A DNA stretch of 61,776 nt from Terriglobales bacterium (GCA_035573675.1 DATMAB010000011.1:1-61776); one strand, 5' to 3'. Counted from the stretch's first letter, positions 41,356 through 49,576 are shown. Program-made: numbers and translations. Notes: a model not told the origin generated them from the letters alone.

Positions 41356-42720
41356 ATGTTCGAGAACCTCACCGAGAAGCTCCAGCGCGCGTTCAAGAAC
41401 CTGCGCGGACAGGGCACGCTGACCGAAGAGAACGTCGGCGAAGCGTTGCGCGAGTTGCGCCTGGCGCTACTGGCCGCTGACGTCAACGTCAAAGTCGTCG
41501 GGCAATTCCTCGACCAGGTGCGCGCCAAGGCCCTGGGACAGGAGGTGCTCACCGCGCTCTCACCCGCGGACCAGGTGGTCAAGGTGGTGCGCGACGAGAT
41601 GGTCGAACTGCTGGGCCGCGAGACGGCGCGGCTCAAGCTGGCCTCGCAGCCGCCCACGGTCATCCTGATGGCCGGCCTGCAAGGCTCGGGCAAGACCACA
41701 ACCTCGGCCAAGCTGGCCGCCTGGCTCAAGAAGAGCGGGCACCGGCCGCTGCTGGTGAGCGTGGACGTCTATCGTCCGGCGGCGCGTGAGCAGTTAAAAA
41801 TCGTGGCTCAGGCGGTGGGCGCTCATCTCTACGAAGGCAAGGTCGCTCCCGGCGAGGAGAACACCGCGACCGTCGAGCGGCTGGCGCGCGAGGCTCGCCG
41901 CGAAGCCATGCTCTCCGGCTGCGACGTGCTCATCGTGGACACCGCCGGGCGCCTGCACATCGACGATCAGTTGATGGAAGAGATGCAGTCGCTGAAGCGG
42001 CTGCTCAACCCGCAGGAGATCCTGTTCGTGGCCGACGCCATGACCGGACAGGACGCCGTGCGCTCCGCCGACGAGTTCCATAAGAAGCTTTCCCTCACCG
42101 GTGTGGTGCTCACCAAGATGGATGGCGACGCCCGCGGCGGCGCGGCCATCTCCATCCGCAGCGTCACCGGCGCGCCCATCAAGTTCGTGGGCGTGGGGGA
42201 AAAGTACGACGCGCTTGAGGCGTTTCACCCCGACCGCATGGTGTCGCGCATCCTGGGCATGGGCGACATCCTCTCGCTCATCGAAAAAGCGGAGGAGAAA
42301 CTCGACAAGCAGAAGGCCCAGGACCTGGCCGTCAAGGCGCTGAGCGGCGACGGCTTCACGCTCGAGGACTTCCGCGAACAGCTCCGCCAGGTGAAGAAGA
42401 TGGGCTCGCTTGAAAGCCTGATGAACCTCATGCCCAAAATCGGCCCATTCGCTGCGCTGAAAGGCAATGCCGAAGTGGAAGAGCGGCAACTCGTGCGGGT
42501 CGAGGCCATCATCAACTCCATGACCGCGTACGAGCGCGCCCACCACGAAGTCATCAACGGCAGCCGCCGCAGGCGCATCGCCCGCGGCTCCGGAACCAGC
42601 GTGCAGGAAGTGAACCAGCTTTTGCGCCAGTACGCCCAGATGCGCAAGATGTTCAAGAGCATGGGCAAGTCCGGCTTCCTGCAGAAGCGCCTGGCCGGCG
42701 TGAAGCTGCCGGGTACGTAA
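41356..42720 (+). CDS. ffh: Signal recognition particle protein Ffh
   Basis: SRP54 GTPase that binds signal sequences and SRP RNA for co-translational membrane targeting. The 454-residue protein has an N domain (FENLTEKLQRAFKNLRGQGT). The G domain has GLQGSGKTTTSAKLA at about residue 107, VDTAGRLHIDDQLMEEMQSL at about residue 194 and LTKMDGDARGGAAIS. The methionine-rich M domain has the RNA-binding GSRRRRIARGSGTSVQEVNQ. Length is normal. It stands just upstream of the peroxiredoxin and rpsP genes, the common ffh-rpsP neighbourhood. No SRP RNA gene was recognised in the window. Confidence 0.98.
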   Translation: MFENLTEKLQRAFKNLRGQGTLTEENVGEALRELRLALLAADVNVKVVGQFLDQVRAKALGQEVLTALSPADQVVKVVRDEMVELLGRETARLKLASQPPTVILMAGLQGSGKTTTSAKLAAWLKKSGHRPLLVSVDVYRPAAREQLKIVAQAVGAHLYEGKVAPGEENTATVERLAREARREAMLSGCDVLIVDTAGRLHIDDQLMEEMQSLKRLLNPQEILFVADAMTGQDAVRSADEFHKKLSLTGVVLTKMDGDARGGAAISIRSVTGAPIKFVGVGEKYDALEAFHPDRMVSRILGMGDILSLIEKAEEKLDKQKAQDLAVKALSGDGFTLEDFREQLRQVKKMGSLESLMNLMPKIGPFAALKGNAEVEERQLVRVEAIINSMTAYERAHHEVINGSRRRRIARGSGTSVQEVNQLLRQYAQMRKMFKSMGKSGFLQKRLAGVKLPGT

Positions 42721-42832
42721 GAGACCGTTTCCCGTTTCTGGTTTCTCGTCTCTCACGTCGGTGGTAGGTTGCAGCCCTTCCCGGGTGTCGGGGCGGCTCT
42801 GTCGAGAAACGCGAAACTGGAAACGAGAAACG
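42721..42832. repeat. Inverted pair of low-complexity (gtttctc) tracts
   Basis: The left tract gtttcccgtttctggtttct continues cgtctctc (42726-42753). The right tract gagaaacgcgaaactggaaa continues cgagaaacg (42801-42830) and is its approximate reverse complement. The pair fills the ffh-peroxiredoxin gap and could fold into a long imperfect stem in RNA. Confidence 0.6.
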
Positions 42833-43525
42833 ATGTTCATGCGCTGGCGCGGCGCCAACCCGGAGTACGAAGCCGTTGAGGGCGGAAGCCTGCAGGAGAG
42901 GCTCGACGCCCTGAAGGCGCGCGTCCACTCCATGATTCCTGCCGCTACGGTCGCCGTGCACGAACGCGCGGTGGATGAGCTGCGACTGTCGGGCGTCGCC
43001 GCACGCATTCTGCCCATCGGCGCGACGGCTCCCGCTTTCGCGCTCCCGGACAAGGACGGAAAAATCGTTCGCTCGGAAGACCTGCTGACCCGCGGACGCC
43101 TGGTTCTCAAGTTCTTCCGCGGACGCTGGTGCCCGTACTGCATCGCCGAGCTGGAAACCTACAACCGGCTTCTGCCGGAAATCGAAGCCGCCGGAGCCGC
43201 ATTGGTGGCTATCTCGCCCCAAACCGTGCGTCAGACGTTTTTCCTGGCGGACCAGCACGAGTTGCGCTACCCGGTCCTGTCCGATGCCGGCAACGCCGTT
43301 GCCCGGAAGTTCGGCCTGGTGTACCGCCTGCCGGACGACCTCCGGGCCGTCTTCCAGCGCTCCTTCATCAACCTTCTGAACAGCAATGGCGACTCCAGTT
43401 GGGAGTTGCCCCTGCCGGCCGCCTATGTCCTGGACCGCGACGGCACGGTCCTCTATGCCGCGGCTGAGGCCGACTTCCGCCGCCGGCCCGATCCTGTGGC
43501 CGTCCTGGCTGCGCTGCGCGCGTGA
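42833..43525 (+). CDS. Peroxiredoxin / thioredoxin-fold redox protein (AhpC/TSA family)
   Basis: A 230-residue protein with an N-terminal helical extension of about 60 residues (LQERLDALKARVHSMIPAAT) followed by an AhpC/TSA thioredoxin fold. The active-site region VLKFFRGRWCPYCIAELETY carries Cys100 and Cys103 (CPYC). The GRWCPYC form is seen in a peroxiredoxin-like branch where the resolving Cys is adjacent. DGTVLYAAAEADF gives the closing strands. It probably reduces peroxides or acts as a thiol oxidoreductase. ATG 42833 follows the repeat tract; a Met two codons later is an alternative. It separates ffh from rpsP. Confidence 0.88.
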   Translation: MFMRWRGANPEYEAVEGGSLQERLDALKARVHSMIPAATVAVHERAVDELRLSGVAARILPIGATAPAFALPDKDGKIVRSEDLLTRGRLVLKFFRGRWCPYCIAELETYNRLLPEIEAAGAALVAISPQTVRQTFFLADQHELRYPVLSDAGNAVARKFGLVYRLPDDLRAVFQRSFINLLNSNGDSSWELPLPAAYVLDRDGTVLYAAAEADFRRRPDPVAVLAALRA

Positions 43526-43535
43526 GCACGCGCAG

Positions 43536-43564
43536 TTGCCAAAAGTCGGTCCCTACGCGATAAT
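43536..43564 (+). promoter_or_regulatory. Candidate rpsP operon promoter
   Basis: TTGCCA (43536-43541), a 17-bp spacer, then GATAAT (43559-43564), 50 bp before the rpsP start. The peroxiredoxin stop lies just upstream, so the ribosomal cluster probably has its own promoter. Confidence 0.6.
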
Positions 43565-43614
43565 TAAAGTTTGTTTCATCTGCTCGGCAATCGCTAGAAA
43601 GGAAAGAGTTTTCT

Positions 43615-43872
43615 GTGCTGATGATCCGTCTGGCGCGCACCGGTGCGCGTAAACAACCGTATTACCGGGTGGTGGTGATTGAAAAAGCGCGCCGCCGCGA
43701 TGGCCGCTTCCTGGAGATCGTGGGAACGTACAATCCCCGCACCAGCCCGGCCACCGTGGACCTGAAGCGCGAGCGGATCGCGCACTGGGTGTCCAAGGGC
43801 GCCCGGCTCTCGGACACCGTGAACAAGCTTTATTCCCAGCCCGCTGCGGCGGGCGCGGGCAACGCGGCCTGA
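43615..43872 (+). CDS. rpsP: 30S ribosomal protein S16
   Basis: Small-subunit ribosomal protein needed for 30S assembly. The 85-residue protein has the full S16 pattern MIRLARTGARKQPYYRVVVI, then RRDGRFLEIVGTYNPRT and RIAHWVSKGARLSDTVNKLY. GTG 43615 is preferred over the ATG at 43621 because S16 proteins normally start M(L/V)xIRL and AAAGGAAAG lies about 10 nt upstream. It is the first gene of the rpsP-khpA-rimM-trmD-rplS-rnhB cluster, in canonical order. Confidence 0.97.
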   Translation: MLMIRLARTGARKQPYYRVVVIEKARRRDGRFLEIVGTYNPRTSPATVDLKRERIAHWVSKGARLSDTVNKLYSQPAAAGAGNAA

Positions 43873-43975
43873 TTGTCCTGGTGAGGATCGCCTTTCCGAC
43901 GCGTGAGCGTCCCGGGGTGAGTTCACCGTCACAATGCAACCAGGGTTCGGCCCCACGGCTGTCAAGGAGTCGCCT

Positions 43976-44230
43976 ATGACGAGCGATCCTGGTGGGGACA
44001 TGCGAGTGTTGGTCGAACAGATCGCCAAGGCTCTGGTCGACGAACCCGAACAGGTCTCCGTCCGCGAAGTTGACGGCGAGCAGGTGATCGTATTGGAGCT
44101 CAAGGTCGCCCCCAACGACCTCGGTAAGGTGATCGGCAAGCAGGGGCGAACGGCGCGTTCCATGCGCACCATCCTGGGCGCCGCTGGTATGAAGCTGCAC
44201 AAGCGCTACACGCTGGAGATTCTGGAATAG
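43976..44230 (+). CDS. khpA: KH-domain RNA-binding protein KhpA
   Basis: An 84-residue single KH-domain protein, usually pairing with KhpB, that binds many RNAs and influences cell division and elongation. The KH signature is [20 protein letters not shown], with the GxxG loop GKQG, followed by [23 protein letters not shown] 43976 is supported by AAGGAG 7 nt upstream; an earlier ATG at 43934 has no such site. It lies between rpsP and rimM, its usual place. Confidence 0.94.
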   Translation: MTSDPGGDMRVLVEQIAKALVDEPEQVSVREVDGEQVIVLELKVAPNDLGKVIGKQGRTARSMRTILGAAGMKLHKRYTLEILE

Positions 44231-44247
44231 GCCGCGCCTACGTCACC

Positions 44248-44787
44248 GTGGCCCGCGTGGTCCGCGCACAGGGCAGGAAGGGTGAAGTCGCCGCCGAGTT
44301 GTGGACCGACTTCCCGGAGCGGCTGGCCGGGCGCAAGAGCCTGCACGTGCTCGCACCCGATGGTTCGCAGCGCGAGCTGGAGATCGAAGCGGTCTGGCCG
44401 CACAAGGGCCGCCTGGTGCTGAAGTTCCGCGGCGTTGATTCCATCGGTGACGCGGAGCGGCTCAGAGGCTGCGAGCTGCAGGTGCCGCTCGAAGAGCGTA
44501 CTCCGCTGCCCGACGGCGCAGCCTACGTCAGCGACCTGATGGGCTGCAGCGTGTTCGACGTGGACCGGAACGTGCCCATCGGCACGATTGCCGAGATCCG
44601 GTTCGGAGCCGGCGATGCGCCGCTCCTGGTCGTGCGAGCTGCGGATAAGGAATTCCTGATCCCGTTTGCTGCCGAGTACGTGCGGACGATGGATCTCAAG
44701 TCGCGGCGTCTAGAGGTGGCGCTGCCCGAGGGGTTGCTGAACCTGGAGAGACCGCCCTCGCAGGAAGAGAGAGAAAGCGAGCAATAA
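44248..44787 (+). CDS. rimM: Ribosome maturation factor RimM
   Basis: Assists 30S head assembly by binding S19. The 179-residue protein has the N-terminal beta-barrel domain (VARVVRAQGRKGEVAAELWT, then ERLAGRKSLHVLAPDG) and a C-terminal PRC-barrel (YVSDLMGCSVFDVDRNVPIG, then DKEFLIPFAAEYVRTMDLKS). GTG 44248 is the only usable start I see. Upstream in-frame codons read YVT just before it, matching the usual first strand of the family, so a non-standard earlier start cannot be excluded. It lies 17 bp after khpA and 26 bp before trmD. Confidence 0.93.
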   Translation: MARVVRAQGRKGEVAAELWTDFPERLAGRKSLHVLAPDGSQRELEIEAVWPHKGRLVLKFRGVDSIGDAERLRGCELQVPLEERTPLPDGAAYVSDLMGCSVFDVDRNVPIGTIAEIRFGAGDAPLLVVRAADKEFLIPFAAEYVRTMDLKSRRLEVALPEGLLNLERPPSQEERESEQ

Positions 44788-44813
44788 GCGGTAAAAGTGC
44801 GGGAAGATGCATA

Positions 44814-45620
44814 ATGAAGTTCGATATCCTGACCATCTTTCCGGACTTTTTTCGCGGGCCGCTGGATTATGGCATCGTGCGCCGGGCTCGCGAGGCCGGA
44901 CGGGTGGAGATCGCGATCCACGACCTGCGGAACTTCACGCACGACCGGCACCGCACCGTGGATGACCGGCCCTTCGGCGGCGGCGAAGGCATGGTGCTCA
45001 AGCCGGAGCCGCTGTTCGAATGCGCCGAGTCGCTAGGCATTGCGCCGCGAGCCGAGCGTGTGGCCGGCCGCGTGAGAGAATCGGTGGTGCTGCTCTCGGC
45101 CCAGGGCCGCTTGTTCCATCAGGCCGTCGCCGCGAAGCTGGCCGGGCTGGAACGTGTGGTGCTTCTGTGCGGCCGGTACGAGGGCGTGGACGAGCGCGTG
45201 GCCGAGCACCTGGCGGATTACGAGCTTTCCGTCGGTGACTATGTGCTCAGCGGCGGCGAGCTGGCGGCCGCTGTGGTGATGGACGCGGTGACGCGCCTGC
45301 TCCCCGGCGCGCTGGGTAACGAAGCCTCGGCGCGCCAGGAGAGCTTTACTGCCGGCGAACGTGCGGCTTCCGCCGGTCCGAGTTCCACCTGTGGCTCAGG
45401 CGGGCTGCTGGACTACCCGCATTACACGCGGCCGGCGGAGTACCAGGGATGGGCGGTGCCGGAGATCCTGATCTCCGGACACCACGAAGAGATTCGCCGC
45501 TGGCGGCGTCGCAAGGCGCTGGAGAAAACCTGGCGCAACCGGCCGGAACTGCTGGAGTCGGCGGCGTTGAGCGACGAGGACCGCGATCTGCTGGCTGAGA
45601 TCCGGGCTGAAAAATCTTAG
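44814..45620 (+). CDS. trmD: tRNA (guanine-N1)-methyltransferase TrmD
   Basis: SPOUT enzyme that makes m1G37 next to the anticodon, preventing frameshifts. The 268-residue protein begins MKFDILTIFPDFFRGPLDYG. It has FGGGEGMVLKPEPL, the trefoil-knot SAM site LLCGRYEGVDERVAEHLADY and SVGDYVLSGGELAAAVVMDA, and the tRNA-binding C-terminal domain ISGHHEEIRRWRRRKALEKT. Unusual: after GALGNEASARQESF there are 19 residues (179-197; TAGERAASAGPSSTCGSGG), where relatives have about 3 before LLDYPHYTRP. This is the interdomain linker beside the catalytic site. The rest is intact, so activity is likely retained. Confidence 0.96.
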   Translation: MKFDILTIFPDFFRGPLDYGIVRRAREAGRVEIAIHDLRNFTHDRHRTVDDRPFGGGEGMVLKPEPLFECAESLGIAPRAERVAGRVRESVVLLSAQGRLFHQAVAAKLAGLERVVLLCGRYEGVDERVAEHLADYELSVGDYVLSGGELAAAVVMDAVTRLLPGALGNEASARQESFTAGERAASAGPSSTCGSGGLLDYPHYTRPAEYQGWAVPEILISGHHEEIRRWRRRKALEKTWRNRPELLESAALSDEDRDLLAEIRAEKS

Positions 45621-45662
45621 GATGCGGCCGTAACCGGCTGCCTCGAGAACGGAAGGAACGAC

Positions 45663-46010
45663 ATGTCGAACAATCCTGTGCTGGACCGCTTTGTAGCCAA
45701 GACGCAGCGCACCGACCTCCCGGCTTTTGTTCCCGGCGACACCGTGCGCGTGCAGGTGAGGATCAAGGAAGGCGACAAGGAGCGCCTGCAGGCCTTCGAG
45801 GGCATCGTGATCGCACGCAGCCGCGGACCGCAGGCCAGCTTCACCGTGCGCAAGGTCAGCTTCGGCCAGGGCGTGGAACGCATTTTCCCGCTCAACTCCA
45901 AGGTCATCGACCGCATTGACGTGGTGCGCTCGTCGAAGGTCCGCCGCGCCAAGCTCTTCTATCTGCGCGACCTCAAGGGCAAATCCGCCCGCCTGCGCGA
46001 AGTCGAGTAA
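45663..46010 (+). CDS. rplS: 50S ribosomal protein L19
   Basis: Large-subunit protein at the 30S-50S interface. The 115-residue protein has the L19 pattern [20 protein letters not shown], then [40 protein letters not shown] and [20 protein letters not shown]. It is preceded by GGAAGGAACGAC before ATG and lies 42 bp after trmD. A GC hairpin (46023-46041) follows the stop. Confidence 0.98.
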   Translation: MSNNPVLDRFVAKTQRTDLPAFVPGDTVRVQVRIKEGDKERLQAFEGIVIARSRGPQASFTVRKVSFGQGVERIFPLNSKVIDRIDVVRSSKVRRAKLFYLRDLKGKSARLREVE

Positions 46011-46022
46011 CGCCGGTCCGAG

Positions 46023-46041
46023 GGCGGGCTTCCTGCCCGCC
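46023..46041 (+). terminator. Hairpin after rplS
   Basis: 7-bp stem ggcgggc/gcccgcc with a 5-nt loop, 12 bp after the rplS stop. It has no immediate T run, so it is a weak terminator or RNA-end stabiliser. Confidence 0.4.
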
Positions 46042-46125
46042 TTCACTGTGGAAGCTCCCTCCTGAGGAAATCTTTCCCTTTTTTCTGCTTGCACGCCTTA
46101 ACGATCCGCGCCACACTCCTGCTCA

Positions 46126-46881
46126 ATGCGGCCCCGCACGACCTCCGTCGCCGAAGGAGAACTTTCTTCTGCCGCACGCAAGCTTCGCATGTTGAAGAAG
46201 CTGCGCTGCACGCTGCGTTTCGAGCGCCAGGCGTGGACTGCGGGCGCGCAACTCGTGGCGGGCGTGGATGAAGCTGGACGCGGCGCGCTGTTTGGTCCAG
46301 TGGTGGCGGCTGCGGTCATCCTCGACCCGCGCCGTCCTATCCGCGGCCTGCGCGATTCCAAACTGATTGCCGAAGACCGCCGCGAGGAACTGGCAGAAAG
46401 CATTCGGCGTCGCGCCCTTGGCTTTGCCGTGGCGGCTGTGGATGCCGCCCGCATCGACGAAATCAACATCTATCAGGCTTCGCGTCTCGCCATGCGCGAC
46501 GCCGTTCTGCAAGTCTCCCCTGCGCCGGATTTCCTGCTGGTGGATGCCATGCGGCTCGACTGCGACTGCCCGCAGACCTCCATCATCCACGGCGACGCCC
46601 GCTGCGCTTCCATCGCCGCGGCTTCCATCCTCGCCAAGGTGGAGCGCGACCGCATCCTGCGCGAACTCGACGCGCAGTTCCCAGCCTACGGCCTGGCCTC
46701 CAACAAGGGATACAGCACGCCACAGCATCTCGACAGTCTGCGACGCGTCGGGCCTTCTCCGCTGCATCGCCGTTCCTTCGCTCCCGTCTGGAATTGCGCC
46801 CAGGAGCCGCTGGCCTTCATGGTGGAGGACGACGACCTAGGAGCAGCGCTCGACGCTGCCCAGCTTTCGCCCGACTGCTGA
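46126..46881 (+). CDS. rnhB: Ribonuclease HII
   Basis: Removes ribonucleotides and RNA from RNA-DNA hybrids. The 251-residue protein has the metal-binding motif VAGVDEAGRGALFGPVVAAA at about residue 44, LRDSKLIAEDRREEL, the third acidic residue in LLVDAMRLD and KVERDRILRELDAQFPAYGL. It ends with the family pattern NKGYSTPQHLDSLRRVGPSP, then HRRSFAPV. ATG 46126 gives a 20-residue N-terminal extension before a second possible start at 46189. It follows rplS as in many bacteria. It is followed by an apparently inserted MarR/membrane/methyltransferase cassette. Confidence 0.95.
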   Translation: MRPRTTSVAEGELSSAARKLRMLKKLRCTLRFERQAWTAGAQLVAGVDEAGRGALFGPVVAAAVILDPRRPIRGLRDSKLIAEDRREELAESIRRRALGFAVAAVDAARIDEINIYQASRLAMRDAVLQVSPAPDFLLVDAMRLDCDCPQTSIIHGDARCASIAAASILAKVERDRILRELDAQFPAYGLASNKGYSTPQHLDSLRRVGPSPLHRRSFAPVWNCAQEPLAFMVEDDDLGAALDAAQLSPDC

Positions 46882-46959
46882 CCGTAAACAAGGCGCGACG
46901 CCCAGCGAACCTTCTGGTAGCCACGCCCGACGTGTTTTTCTACTGCATCTTTCTGCAAC

Positions 46960-46979
46960 GCATCATATGTATATGCATC
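46960..46979. promoter_or_regulatory. AT-rich dyad upstream of marR
   Basis: gcatcatatgtatatgcatc is an imperfect palindrome (gcat-ata / tat-atgc arms) 10 bp before the MarR start codon, at a position typical for MarR autoregulation. Function inferred. Confidence 0.4.
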
Positions 46980-46989
46980 TAATGTTCGT

Positions 46990-47439
46990 ATGAGCCGATC
47001 GACCTTACCCATGCTTCCGTGCATGTGCAGCAGCCTGCGCCGCGCGTCACGCGCATTCACGCAGCTTTATGACCGCGCGTTCCGTCCCCTGGGGTTACGG
47101 GCCACTCAGTTCACCGTGCTCCAGGTGCTCTCGCGGGTTGGCGAGGTGTCGCAGGGACGGTTGGGCCAGATGCTGGCCATGGACAGTACCACCCTTACTC
47201 GAACGCTGGAGTTGATGGCGCGGCGCGGATGGATCGCAGATCGCCGCGGCCAGGACCGGCGTCAGCGATGGCTGTACCTGACCGAAGCCGGCAAACGCCA
47301 GCTTCGTCGCGCTGAGCCGCCTTGGGAGAAGGTGCAGATGCGCCTGCGACGCCAGTTCGGGGAGCAACGGTGGCGGAGCCTGATGCAACTATCGCACGAA
47401 GCAGCGGACCGGATCACGGCTCGAGGAGACTGGATATGA
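46990..47439 (+). CDS. MarR-family transcriptional regulator
   Basis: A 149-residue winged-helix regulator. It has the dimerisation helix FTQLYDRAFRPLGLRATQFT, the recognition region GEVSQGRLGQMLAMDSTTLT, then TLELMARRGWIADRRGQDRR and the beta-wing ending RWLYLTEAGKRQLRRAEPPW, a clear MarR pattern. MarR proteins typically repress adjacent genes and release DNA on binding phenolic or other small ligands or on oxidation. The next gene (membrane protein) overlaps its stop by 4 bp and a methyltransferase follows, so these are its likely targets. An AT-rich dyad overlaps its promoter region. Confidence 0.92.
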   Translation: MSRSTLPMLPCMCSSLRRASRAFTQLYDRAFRPLGLRATQFTVLQVLSRVGEVSQGRLGQMLAMDSTTLTRTLELMARRGWIADRRGQDRRQRWLYLTEAGKRQLRRAEPPWEKVQMRLRRQFGEQRWRSLMQLSHEAADRITARGDWI

Positions 47440-48095
47440 AGAGCTACAGGAGAATCATGTTGGGGCTACTGGCGGGCTGGTTCGTCACCGTGCTGTCCGC
47501 TTCGGCTTTGCACCTGTTCAAGAACGATTCGAACCGCGTCGGACTTGTGGTTGGGCTGACCGCCCTCACGCCGGTCGTCGCTTTTCTCTTGTGGTTCGCG
47601 GCCTCGGAACGAATGCGGCACTTTGCGTTGTCTCTGAACCCGCGTGCTTTGACCCTGGCGCACTCCTGGCGGATCTTCGGGTTCGTATTCATCCTTCTGG
47701 AAGCTCGCGGGATTCTTCCGGCCGTGTTTGCCCTGCCGGCGGGCTACGGCGACATGTTCATCGGGGTCACAGCTCCCCTGGTGGCATGGAAGCTCGCCCA
47801 TCGTGATCATCGCAATTCATTCGTGCTTTGGCATGTACTTGGAATCGTAGATCTCGTGGTGGCAGTGAGCCTGGGTACAACCGCCAGTTTGCTCAGCCCG
47901 CTGGGACCTTCGACAGCGGTCATGACGGTGCTCCCTTTGAGCCTGATTCCGACATTCGTCGTGCCACTGCTCCTGATCTTTCACGTGATTTCCATTGCTC
48001 AGGCAAGCGCCTGGGAAAGCGCTCGCCATGACGAGCCGAATGCCGTAAAGCCGGACCTGCTGAGGGATGTGTTTCACCGCCAGTCCGGCGACTGA
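47436..48095 (+). CDS. Membrane protein in the MarR operon, unknown function
   Basis: A 219-residue protein with about six hydrophobic segments: IMLGLLAGWFVTVLSASAL, VVGLTALTPVVAFLLWF, IFGFVFILLEARGILPAVFA, GDMFIGVTAPLVAWKLA, VLWHVLGIVDLVVAVSLG and VLPLSLIPTFVVPLLLIFHV. No known family was recognised; the layout is not that of a transporter of a major class. Its ATG overlaps the MarR stop (ATGA) with TCGAGGAGACTG upstream, so the two are translationally coupled. It is probably a MarR-regulated function, perhaps in resistance or small-molecule sensing (inference). Confidence 0.75.
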   Translation: MKSYRRIMLGLLAGWFVTVLSASALHLFKNDSNRVGLVVGLTALTPVVAFLLWFAASERMRHFALSLNPRALTLAHSWRIFGFVFILLEARGILPAVFALPAGYGDMFIGVTAPLVAWKLAHRDHRNSFVLWHVLGIVDLVVAVSLGTTASLLSPLGPSTAVMTVLPLSLIPTFVVPLLLIFHVISIAQASAWESARHDEPNAVKPDLLRDVFHRQSGD

Positions 48096-48152
48096 TGAGA
48101 CAGCAAGAAGATTCATAACCAACCCGCCATGACGGCGTGACGGAGGAGAAAA

Positions 48153-48836
48153 ATGACACAATCGGTACTTATGGAAGAACGTAGGCGAACCTATCTTCCA
48201 GCTGCGGGACATGACTGGTTCCTGCCCTTTTACGATGTCATCACGATCCTGATCGGCGCCGATCAGGCTCGGAAGGCGCTGCTGGGTCAGGCCGATTTGA
48301 AGCCGGGCCAGCGCGTTCTCGACATCGGCTGCGGTACGGGAAGCCTGGCGGTTCTGCTGAAGCAACAGCATCCTCAGGTTGAGGTCATCGGACTCGACCC
48401 GGACCCGAAGGCGCTGGCTCGCGCCCGGCGCAAGGCGGATCGCTCGCTGGTCTCGGTCCAACTGGATCAGGGCTTTTCGGATTCACTGCCGTACGCCGCA
48501 GGCATTTTCGATCACGTATTCTCGTCGCTCATGTTCCATCACCTGGAGACGGAGCAGAAGCAGCGGACGCTGCGCGAGATCCGCCGCGTGCTCAGGCCCG
48601 GCGGCCAGCTTCACCTGCTCGACTTCAGCGCGCCGGAATGCAGCGGCGCCGGTGTCCTGCCCCGTATGTTTCACTCGCACGGGCGCCTGAAGGACAACTC
48701 GGAGGACCGCATCCTCGCGCTGATGTCCAGCGCCGGGCTTTCGGACGCAAAGGTAGTCGGGCGCCGGACTATTCTCTTCGGCTTGGGGAAAGTTGCTTAT
48801 TTCAAGGCGTCCGCGTTGGAAGCGGAAGGCCCGTAG
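48153..48836 (+). CDS. Class I SAM-dependent methyltransferase
   Basis: A 227-residue Rossmann-fold methyltransferase of the UbiE/Methyltransf_11 type. Motif I is VLDIGCGTGSLAVLLKQQHP at about residue 55, and the acidic SAM-ribose residue is in VEVIGLDPDPKALARARRKA. Further motifs are FDHVFSSLMFHHLETEQKQR and EIRRVLRPGGQLHLLDFSAP. Its substrate is unknown; the type often methylates quinones, lipids or small phenolics. GGAGG lies upstream (cggaggagaaaaATG). It follows the MarR-controlled membrane protein by 57 bp and precedes tmk, so it is the last gene of the likely accessory cassette. Confidence 0.88.
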   Translation: MTQSVLMEERRRTYLPAAGHDWFLPFYDVITILIGADQARKALLGQADLKPGQRVLDIGCGTGSLAVLLKQQHPQVEVIGLDPDPKALARARRKADRSLVSVQLDQGFSDSLPYAAGIFDHVFSSLMFHHLETEQKQRTLREIRRVLRPGGQLHLLDFSAPECSGAGVLPRMFHSHGRLKDNSEDRILALMSSAGLSDAKVVGRRTILFGLGKVAYFKASALEAEGP

Positions 48837-48886
48837 GCTCTTCCGGTGGTTCGGGCCTCCACGCGCCTGAATGCTATGATTCCGGC

Positions 48887-49576
48887 GTGGCCCGCAAACG
48901 CGCGCGCGGAAAATTCATCACCATTGAGGGGCTTGACGGCTGCGGCAAGAGCACGCAACTGGCCAAGCTCGCGCAAGCCCTGCGCGCCGAGGGATATGAC
49001 GTGGTGGAAACCCGCGAGCCGGGCGGCACGGCCATCGGAGAGCGCATCCGCGGCGTTCTGCTCGACTCCCGCACCGCCGGGCTTTCCGCCTGGGCGGAGA
49101 TGACGCTGATGTTCGCCGCCCGCACGCAGCACGTTGAGGAAGTGATCCGCCCTGCGCTCGAAGCCGGCCGCTTCGTCGTCTGCGACCGCTTTACCGACTC
49201 GACCGAGGCCTACCAGGGCGGCGGCCGCCGCCTGGGCAGCGAGCCGGTGCTCGCCCTGCATCGCATCCTTTGCGGCGATCTGCAACCTGACCTCACCATC
49301 CTGATGGACTCCGACGTGGCCGCCAGCGTGGAGCGCGCGCGCCGGCGCAACCGCCGGGTGGCGGATGCCGCCGCGGACGCCACCGCGCTCGACGAGAACC
49401 GCTTCGAGCAGGAGAGCCGCGCTTTCTTCCAGCGGGTTCGTGACGCGTATCTGGCCATCGCTCGGCGTGAGGCCGGCCGCGTGGTCCTGCTGGATGCGCG
49501 GCGTCCCGTCGAAACCGTGCATGCGGAGATCGTCCAGACCGTGCGCCAGCGCCTGCTGGCCGCCAAGTCGGCGTGA
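48887..49576 (+). CDS. tmk: Thymidylate kinase
   Basis: Phosphorylates dTMP to dTDP. The 229-residue protein has the P-loop FITIEGLDGCGKSTQLAKLA at about residues 9-28, the TMP-binding DR(Y/F) motif FVVCDRFTDSTEAYQGGGRR and the lid region VERARRRNRRVADAA. GTG 48887 is chosen as the nearest start; no in-frame ATG fits upstream. A TATGAT box 6 bp before it lacks a convincing -35. The lid region after the Arg-rich helix is somewhat longer than usual. The stop overlaps the holB start (GTGA), a common tmk-holB arrangement. Confidence 0.95.
   Translation: MARKRARGKFITIEGLDGCGKSTQLAKLAQALRAEGYDVVETREPGGTAIGERIRGVLLDSRTAGLSAWAEMTLMFAARTQHVEEVIRPALEAGRFVVCDRFTDSTEAYQGGGRRLGSEPVLALHRILCGDLQPDLTILMDSDVAASVERARRRNRRVADAAADATALDENRFEQESRAFFQRVRDAYLAIARREAGRVVLLDARRPVETVHAEIVQTVRQRLLAAKSA

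Noticed and set aside
47979-47994. Second parS-like match (tctttcacgtgatttc)
   Set aside because: Only the central cacgtg core is palindromic, several arm positions mismatch, and it lies inside the membrane-protein coding sequence.
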